DNA from: Mycobacterium senriense
Lineage (GTDB): Bacteria > Actinomycetota > Actinomycetes > Mycobacteriales > Mycobacteriaceae
Assembly (NCBI RefSeq): GCF_019668465.1
Contig: NZ_AP024828.1
Location: 930,001-994,000, forward strand
DNA: 64,000 nucleotides
Reading direction: 5' to 3'
The position numbers and the translations under genes were made by a program. The notes beneath the pieces are model-generated. The model saw only the letters and a program-made list of their open reading frames with translations. It did not search any database and had not been told where the DNA came from. Below, in pieces: positions 56,293 through 64,000 of the stretch. The first letter of the stretch is position 1. Each line of letters begins with the position of its first letter.

Positions 56293-59200
56293 TCAGCTTG
56301 CCGCCGGGCTCCCCGCGACGGCGTGGTCGAAGCGCAGGGTGACCCGGGTGCCGGCCCGGGTACGCAGCGTCTCGACGTCGTCGGCCAATCCGCTCATCAG
56401 CGTGAGCCCGCGGCCGCGGCGGCGGCTGCGCAGGCTGGCCGACGAATCGCCGAGCCACTGACCGATGTCGCTGACGGTGACGGTGACGGTGCCCCGACGC
56501 AGGAAGGCCTCGATGGACACGGTCTGACGTGGCTCATTGCGGCTGCCGTGTTCGATCGCGTTGGTGACGGCCTCACCGGTCGCCAACAGGATGTCGGTTT
56601 CTCGACGCGGCGCGACGCCGATGGTGTTCAGCCAGTCCCGCAGGTGGGCGCGCGCGACGGGGATCTGAGCGGGCGCGGCAGGCACCACGGTGGCGAAGCT
56701 GCCGGCAGCCAGGTGGCTGGGCCGTAGCGCGAGCACCACGACGTCGTCGCGGTAGCCGGACGGTGGGGCCATCCGGGCCAGCAGTTCCGCACAGACGGAT
56801 TCCACCGGCAGGTCGGCGCACTGCGCCGCGACCGCCTGCAGGCGATCGAATCCATCGTCGAGCGACTCGCCGGACCGTTCGATGAGTCCGTCGGTGTAGA
56901 GCAGAATCAACCCACCCGTCGGCAGCTCCGCCGTCGCGGTGTCGCCGTTCGGGGTGCCGGCGGTGTCGCGGGCGCGGTTTCCCGTCACCGACACCGGGGC
57001 ACGCCGGCCGGACTCCAGATAGACAGTGCGACCGTCGGGCAGCACCAGCAGCGGGTACGGGTGCCCGGCGCAGCTGTAGCTGACGGTGGCACCGCCCCCT
57101 CGATTTGCGGTGTCGATCAGCGCATAGGCCACCGTCGCGCAGCGCGCGCCGTCGACGCTGGCGCCATACCGGTCCAGCGAACCCAGCACGGCGTCGGGCT
57201 CGCCCGCGGTGAGTGCGGACGCGGCGACCGCGGCGCGCAACCTGCTCATCACGATCGCCGCGGCCAGGCCGTGGCCGACCACGTCGCCGACCGAGATCGC
57301 GATCCTGCCGAGCGGATCCAGCGGGGTGACCGAATACCAGTCACCGCCGACCCGCATCGCCTCCCCCGCCGGCTGGTAGACGGCCGCGACGACTGCTGCG
57401 GTGGAGCCGCGATCCAGATCAAGCAGGTGCTCTTGGAAGTCGATGGCGATCTCGTGTTCGCGGGCCATCAGGCGCACCCGGTCCAGAGCCGAGGAGGTCA
57501 GTTCGGCCACGCGGCCGAAGGCGTCGAGTTCGGCGGCGTCGAATCGCCGCGGTGCCGGCCACAACAACGCCAGCACACCCAGGATGCGCCCGGAGCCGTC
57601 CCGCAGTGGATGGGCCACGCAGGCGCGGATGCTCGCCGCGCTGTCCTGAACCGCGTGCTCGTAGCGCGGGGGCAGCTCGAACGTGTCCGGGACGATCATC
57701 GACTCACCGGTGCGCGCGACGTCGGCCCCGATCAACGGGGCGTCGAGCGCGACGACGTGATAGCGGTCCCGGAACTCCGCGGGCAGATCGCCGGCGTATT
57801 CGAACCGCAGGTGATCCTCGCCGTCGACAACGCCGATCGCGACGGCACCCGCGTCGCCGGAGCCCAACGGCGAGCCCAGCAGGGCGTCCATGATCCCGCC
57901 GACCGAGCTGGTGGCCTGCAGCGCAGAGTCGAGGTGCACCAGATCGGCGGCCAGGCCCGACTGCGCCTCGCGACGCTGCCGGTCCCGCTCGCGCCCGACC
58001 GCGGACAACCTCGAGGCCAACCGATCGATCAGCTCTTGGGACCGGAACGGCTTGGGCAGGTAGTCGTCGGCACCGCCCGCGTAGCCCTCGCTGACGGCCT
58101 CGGCGCCGGCCCGGGCGGACAGCATCAGGATCGGCGTCGCGGCCAATTCCGGGTCGGCGCGCACGGCGGCGACGAATCCGAAACCGTCGAGCCCGGGCAT
58201 CATCACGTCGGTGACGATCGCGTCCGGCCGCAGGTTCCGGGTCGCGGCCAGCGCCGACTCGCCGTCGCCGACCAGAACCGTCTCCCACCGCGCCGACAGC
58301 ACCCGGTCCAGGTGGGCCCGCATGTCGGCGTTGTCGTCGGCGATCAGCACCAGCTGGCGGGTCGTGCCGGGCGCGGCGGCGACGGGTTCGGCGACCGTCA
58401 TCACCCACTGACTGGCCTCGGCGACATACGGATTGGTCTCATCCAGGCCGGCGGGCGACGGCTCGACGACCGCGCCCGAGACCGATCGCGGCACCCGGAT
58501 GGTGACGGTGGTTCCGCGGTCCAATTCGCTGTCGATCGCCACCGTGCCGCGTTGCAGTTCGACCAGCCCCCGGACCAAAGACAACCCGATCCCGGTGCCC
58601 TCGACACTGCGGCCGCGAACGTTGTCGGCCCGGTAGAAGCGCTCGAACAGCAGCTTCTGGTCCTCGGCGCCGATCCCGACCCCGGTGTCGCGCACGGCGA
58701 TCACACAATCGCCGGCCTCGGCTCGCACCTGCACCGAGATCGTGCCCTGCAGCGTGTACTTGACCGCGTTGGACAGCAGATTGAGGACGATGGTTTCCCA
58801 CATGCCTGGATCGACGTCGGCCAGGGCCGGCGCGCAGTCGAGCTCCAGCTCGAGCCCGGCCCGGTGGCACAGCTCAGCGAACGACGACGCGATCTGCGCG
58901 GTGAGCGCGCCGACGTCGGTGCGTACCAGCTTCGCGTTGGCCCGGCCCGCCTCGATGCGGGAGAAGTCGAGCAGTGAGTCGACCAGGCGCTGCAGACGGC
59001 GCGCGTTGCGTCCCGCGGTGGTAAGCCGCTCCGCGAGAACGCTTTGCGGCGCGGCGTCGGACAGTGCGTCGTCCAGCGGTCCGAGCAGCAGGGTCAGCGG
59101 GGTGCGGAACTCGTGGCTGACATTGGTCAAAAATGCGGTCTTCGCCCGGTCGAGCTCGGCCAGCGCATCGGCGCGATGCCGTTGCTGCTCGTAGGAGACG

Positions 59201-60159
59201 ATCGAGGCGAACGTCGACGTCAATTGGTCGGCCAGCAGCTGGCAGAAACTTTGAAACTGCGTATCGAGGGGGCGGCGCGGGCTGGCGCCCACTACCAGCG
59301 CACCCGCGGTCGATGCCTCCCCGAGCGGGAGCACTAGAGCCTCCTGCGGACAGTCGGCACCCAGGACGTGATCGACGCCGGGGATCGCGCCCGCGACGTC
59401 GTCGATGACCTTGACCTCGGACCGGGACCGCGCCGCATCCCACTCGGTCAGCTGCGCCAATTCGCCCGGCAACAGCGCCCGCACGGATGGCGTCGCGCCG
59501 CGCAGCGTGATGTCGCCGGTGTCGCCGGCGGCATAGACGGCGACGAACGACAGGTCGGCCGGCTGTGATGCACATACCCGGACCGCGACACCGACCGCGT
59601 CGTCGATGTTGCGACTCTCGACTATCGCGGAGGCGACGGTGTTGAGCAGGTGCAGGCGGCGCTCGCTCAGCACCCGATCGGTGGTCTCGTAGGAGGGGCA
59701 GAAGATGCCGAAGGCCTTGCCGTCAGCGCCCACCAGCGGGCTGTAGGTGAAGGTGAAGTAGCGCTCGACCCGCCGGCCCGCGGTCACCATGGGCAGCATC
59801 AGGTCGCGCGACCAGGTCGCCTCACCGGTCGCGACGACCCCGGTGAGCATCGGGGCGATCGAATCCCAGATGTCCCACCACACGACTCGGCCGGGCTGCC
59901 CCAGGGAGCGGGGATGCTTGTCGCCGAGGATCTCGATGTAGGCGTCGTTGTACACCACGAACAGGTCCGCGGTGTCCAGCCACAGCACGAGCGGGAACCG
60001 CGACGCCAGCGTCGTGGCGACCGCCGCCCGCATCTCGCCCGGCCAGTCCCGCGGCGATCCCAGAGGGTGAGTGTCCCAGTCGTATTCGGCGAACCGCCGG
60101 CCCATCTCACCGCCCAAGGAAACAGCAGCGGCCAGGTCAGCCGGCAGTCGCGAGTTCAT
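56293..60159 (-). CDS. Hybrid histidine kinase/receiver/SpoIIE phosphatase/RsbW-like fusion
   Basis: This 1288-residue cytosolic signalling protein joins six modules. They are a PAS-like sensor (about 30-165), GAF (about 170-325), histidine kinase with His349 in NVSHEFRTPL and ATP-lid motifs NLLSNAVKY and GTGIGLSL (340-560), receiver with Asp651 in VTDVMMPGLDG (603-720), second GAF (740-895), SpoIIE/PP2C phosphatase (910-1147; GGDWY, GDVVGHG, YTDGLIE, YRDDVVVL) and RsbW-like anti-sigma kinase (1160-1280; GEAVTNAIEHG). It has phosphorelay, phosphatase and anti-sigma modules in one chain, so it probably controls a SigF-type sigma factor through the STAS protein made just before it (ATGA overlap). 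Confidence 0.92.
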   Translation of the reverse strand: MNSRLPADLAAAVSLGGEMGRRFAEYDWDTHPLGSPRDWPGEMRAAVATTLASRFPLVLWLDTADLFVVYNDAYIEILGDKHPRSLGQPGRVVWWDIWDSIAPMLTGVVATGEATWSRDLMLPMVTAGRRVERYFTFTYSPLVGADGKAFGIFCPSYETTDRVLSERRLHLLNTVASAIVESRNIDDAVGVAVRVCASQPADLSFVAVYAAGDTGDITLRGATPSVRALLPGELAQLTEWDAARSRSEVKVIDDVAGAIPGVDHVLGADCPQEALVLPLGEASTAGALVVGASPRRPLDTQFQSFCQLLADQLTSTFASIVSYEQQRHRADALAELDRAKTAFLTNVSHEFRTPLTLLLGPLDDALSDAAPQSVLAERLTTAGRNARRLQRLVDSLLDFSRIEAGRANAKLVRTDVGALTAQIASSFAELCHRAGLELELDCAPALADVDPGMWETIVLNLLSNAVKYTLQGTISVQVRAEAGDCVIAVRDTGVGIGAEDQKLLFERFYRADNVRGRSVEGTGIGLSLVRGLVELQRGTVAIDSELDRGTTVTIRVPRSVSGAVVEPSPAGLDETNPYVAEASQWVMTVAEPVAAAPGTTRQLVLIADDNADMRAHLDRVLSARWETVLVGDGESALAATRNLRPDAIVTDVMMPGLDGFGFVAAVRADPELAATPILMLSARAGAEAVSEGYAGGADDYLPKPFRSQELIDRLASRLSAVGRERDRQRREAQSGLAADLVHLDSALQATSSVGGIMDALLGSPLGSGDAGAVAIGVVDGEDHLRFEYAGDLPAEFRDRYHVVALDAPLIGADVARTGESMIVPDTFELPPRYEHAVQDSAASIRACVAHPLRDGSGRILGVLALLWPAPRRFDAAELDAFGRVAELTSSALDRVRLMAREHEIAIDFQEHLLDLDRGSTAAVVAAVYQPAGEAMRVGGDWYSVTPLDPLGRIAISVGDVVGHGLAAAIVMSRLRAAVAASALTAGEPDAVLGSLDRYGASVDGARCATVAYALIDTANRGGGATVSYSCAGHPYPLLVLPDGRTVYLESGRRAPVSVTGNRARDTAGTPNGDTATAELPTGGLILLYTDGLIERSGESLDDGFDRLQAVAAQCADLPVESVCAELLARMAPPSGYRDDVVVLALRPSHLAAGSFATVVPAAPAQIPVARAHLRDWLNTIGVAPRRETDILLATGEAVTNAIEHGSRNEPRQTVSIEAFLRRGTVTVTVSDIGQWLGDSSASLRSRRRGRGLTLMSGLADDVETLRTRAGTRVTLRFDHAVAGSPAAS

Positions 60160-60518
60160 TGCTGTCGTCTTCGTTGCAATGCCGCGGACATGGTCGGGTA
60201 GATCTCGAACACCCGGTCCAATTCGGTGACCTGAATCGGCCGCAGCACCTGATCGTGGTCGGCGACCAGCCGAACCGCGGTCCCGCCGGCTTTCGCGTCC
60301 TCGTGACAGTCGAGCACCGCGTTCAGCGCCGCGCTTCCGAAGAACTCGACAGCCTGCAAGTCGATCACCACGGGGCGCACCGGCTGCGCCGACGCCAGCC
60401 CGAGCGCGGTGGTCAGGTGCGCGGCAAGCTCACCGACGGTACTGGAGTCGACATCGCCTTTGACGCTCACGATCACTACCTCGTCGTGCGTCTCGTGTTC
60501 GACCGCCAACAACTTCAT
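60156..60518 (-). CDS. STAS-domain anti-sigma-factor antagonist
   Basis: This is a 120-residue single STAS domain: VVIVSVKGDVDSSTVGELAAHL, then VVIDLQAVEFFGSAALNAVL, where Ser62 is the expected phosphorylation site. Unphosphorylated STAS proteins bind and inhibit RsbW-like anti-sigma factors. The hybrid protein encoded next has both an RsbW-like kinase and a PP2C phosphatase, which could add and remove phosphate at this serine. GAAAGGC precedes the ATG, and the gene overlaps the hybrid gene by four bases. Confidence 0.92.
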   Translation of the reverse strand: MKLLAVEHETHDEVVIVSVKGDVDSSTVGELAAHLTTALGLASAQPVRPVVIDLQAVEFFGSAALNAVLDCHEDAKAGGTAVRLVADHDQVLRPIQVTELDRVFEIYPTMSAALQRRRQQ

Positions 60519-60648
60519 GCCTTTCGCCGCAGCCTACGTTGGGATCTGCAGCCGCTAAGCCCGACGACGCGGCGAAGATGCGCGGTCGCGCATCGCAGAT
60601 AACCAGAGAGTAACCCCTACCCGAACTGCCCGTTTACCGATTCGGAGG

Positions 60649-61356
60649 TTACCCGGCGGGCTCGGACGGGATCCTCTCGTGCACGGTCAGCAGCAAATGG
60701 TCGAACTGACTCTGCAGGGCGGCCGCCGGCGAAGGCAGGACGGCCACTTCGGTGAGCAACTGCTTGGCCAGCGCACGCAATTTCACGTTGGTTTCCTGCG
60801 AGCGCCACTGCAGCACGCGAAACGCTTGCTCGGCGCTCACCCGGTACACGTACATCAGCACGCCCTTGGCCTGTTCGATGGCAGCGCGGCTCTCGAACAG
60901 GTCCGGCAGCGCCTCGTCGAGCACCTCTCGGCGGGTCTCGTCGAAGGTGTTGGTGAGGTCGACGTAGTAACCCTCGGTGCCCAGCACGGCGCCCGACTCG
61001 TCCAGCATGCGGTCGGCGACGACGATCGCGTCGTGCACCGCGCCCGCGGTGTCGATGAACCGGTGCCGGCTCGAGAACGACTGCTCGGACTGCAGGGCGT
61101 GGTCGAGCAGCTCCTGCACATGCGCACGGTCGTCGGGATGCTTGTGCGACAACAGCAGTTGGGTCGTCGGCACGACCTCCCCCGGTTCGTAGCCGTGCAT
61201 CCTGGCGACCTCGTCGGACCATTCCCAGCACTGCCCGACGAACCAGAAGCGGAACGCGCCGATGTTCAGAAGTCCAGGGTCCGACTCGATAGGCTCGGAA
61301 AATCGCACGCCGCCCACATCGGATGACGATTGCCCTGTTCGCCTGCGCTGTTGCAC
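60649..61356 (-). CDS. PAS-ANTAR RNA-binding regulator
   Basis: This is a 235-residue protein with a PAS_3 domain at about 30-145 (FWFVGQCWEWSDEVARMHGY, SSRHRFIDTAGAVHDAIVVAD) and a C-terminal ANTAR domain at about 158-205 (IEQAKGVLMYVYRVSAEQAF, then LRALAKQLL). ANTAR domains bind paired RNA hairpins and prevent termination. Targets are not evident within this window. It begins with GTG, reads toward the STAS gene with a 130-base gap in between, and is divergent from thiC. Confidence 0.9.
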   Translation of the reverse strand: MQQRRRTGQSSSDVGGVRFSEPIESDPGLLNIGAFRFWFVGQCWEWSDEVARMHGYEPGEVVPTTQLLLSHKHPDDRAHVQELLDHALQSEQSFSSRHRFIDTAGAVHDAIVVADRMLDESGAVLGTEGYYVDLTNTFDETRREVLDEALPDLFESRAAIEQAKGVLMYVYRVSAEQAFRVLQWRSQETNVKLRALAKQLLTEVAVLPSPAAALQSQFDHLLLTVHERIPSEPAG

Positions 61357-61470
61357 GTTTGCATTTTTCCACTTCGGGAGTGCCCTCGGCTACCGCCCCC
61401 GGCGGAAAAGGGCTGTCAACCATGTCACTCGGTCCGGGGTGGGGGTAACGTCGCGTGCGGACCCATCCAT

Positions 61471-64000
<2,530 letters not shown>

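Noticed and set aside
60519..60648. SigF-type promoter before the STAS gene
   Set aside because: A GGGTA-like box occurs on the leftward strand, but no GTTT box is found at the right spacing.

Overview
The window is mycobacterial chromosome, GC-rich, with dense genes and many 4-base start/stop overlaps. Markers are a PPE protein, MmpS/MmpL, GroEL2, LpdC, RamB, VirR, a Def-Xth pair and a TPP-riboswitch thiC. Gene order matches, in reverse, the M. tuberculosis H37Rv segment from fadB2 (Rv0468) to thiD (Rv0422c). The inserted blocks and losses suggest a slow-growing non-tuberculous species, perhaps of the M. avium type. Rv comparisons and family names come from recognising sequences and synteny by eye; no database search was run.

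Layout. 1-13.7 kb is the conserved core: glyoxylate/acetate metabolism (fadB2, aceA, divergent regulator ramB), an acyl-ACP thioesterase-like gene, lpdC with small membrane proteins, an aldehyde dehydrogenase/DUF779 pair, a prolyl oligopeptidase, echA2 and an Rv0455c-like exported protein. 13.8-23.2 kb differs from H37Rv: a TetR-mmpS-mmpL operon, a dipZ-like thiol-disulfide gene, a membrane protein, a DinB-fold gene and a D-aminoacylase-like amidohydrolase lie where H37Rv has sigK-rskA-ufaA1. 23.2-39.98 kb is mostly core (short PPE, PNPOx-like, groEL2 with two CIRCE operators, two paralogous SDRs, moeA2, psd, pssA, AAA ATPase). Extra genes here are a BVMO/VOC pair, an M24/cupin pair and two MFS/SDR-type insertions.

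39.98-49.26 kb is an accessory island between the convergent AAA ATPase and Lon-N genes. It has a DHA2 efflux pump flanked by a 26-bp repeat, a TetR divergent from an SRPBCC-DUF2867 fusion, and a four-gene operon: LuxE-like acyl-activating enzyme, LuxC-like acyl reductase, SDR and TetR. An enoyl-CoA hydratase and an F420/luciferase-like oxidoreductase face this operon. LuxE plus LuxC is the fatty-acid-reductase core of bacterial bioluminescence. Here it probably makes an aldehyde, which the SDR could reduce further, from an unknown acid. It is the best candidate for an undescribed system.

49.26-56.3 kb returns to core genes (Lon-N, YbdK-like ligase, sodC, virR, DUF3263, def, GNAT, xthA, small membrane proteins) but lacks the ctpH ATPase found in H37Rv. 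56.3-61.4 kb is a signalling insertion: a 1288-residue kinase/receiver/SpoIIE-phosphatase/RsbW-like fusion, a STAS protein and a PAS-ANTAR protein. The window ends with riboswitch-controlled thiC and a partial thiD. No tRNA, rRNA, CRISPR or insertion sequence was seen.
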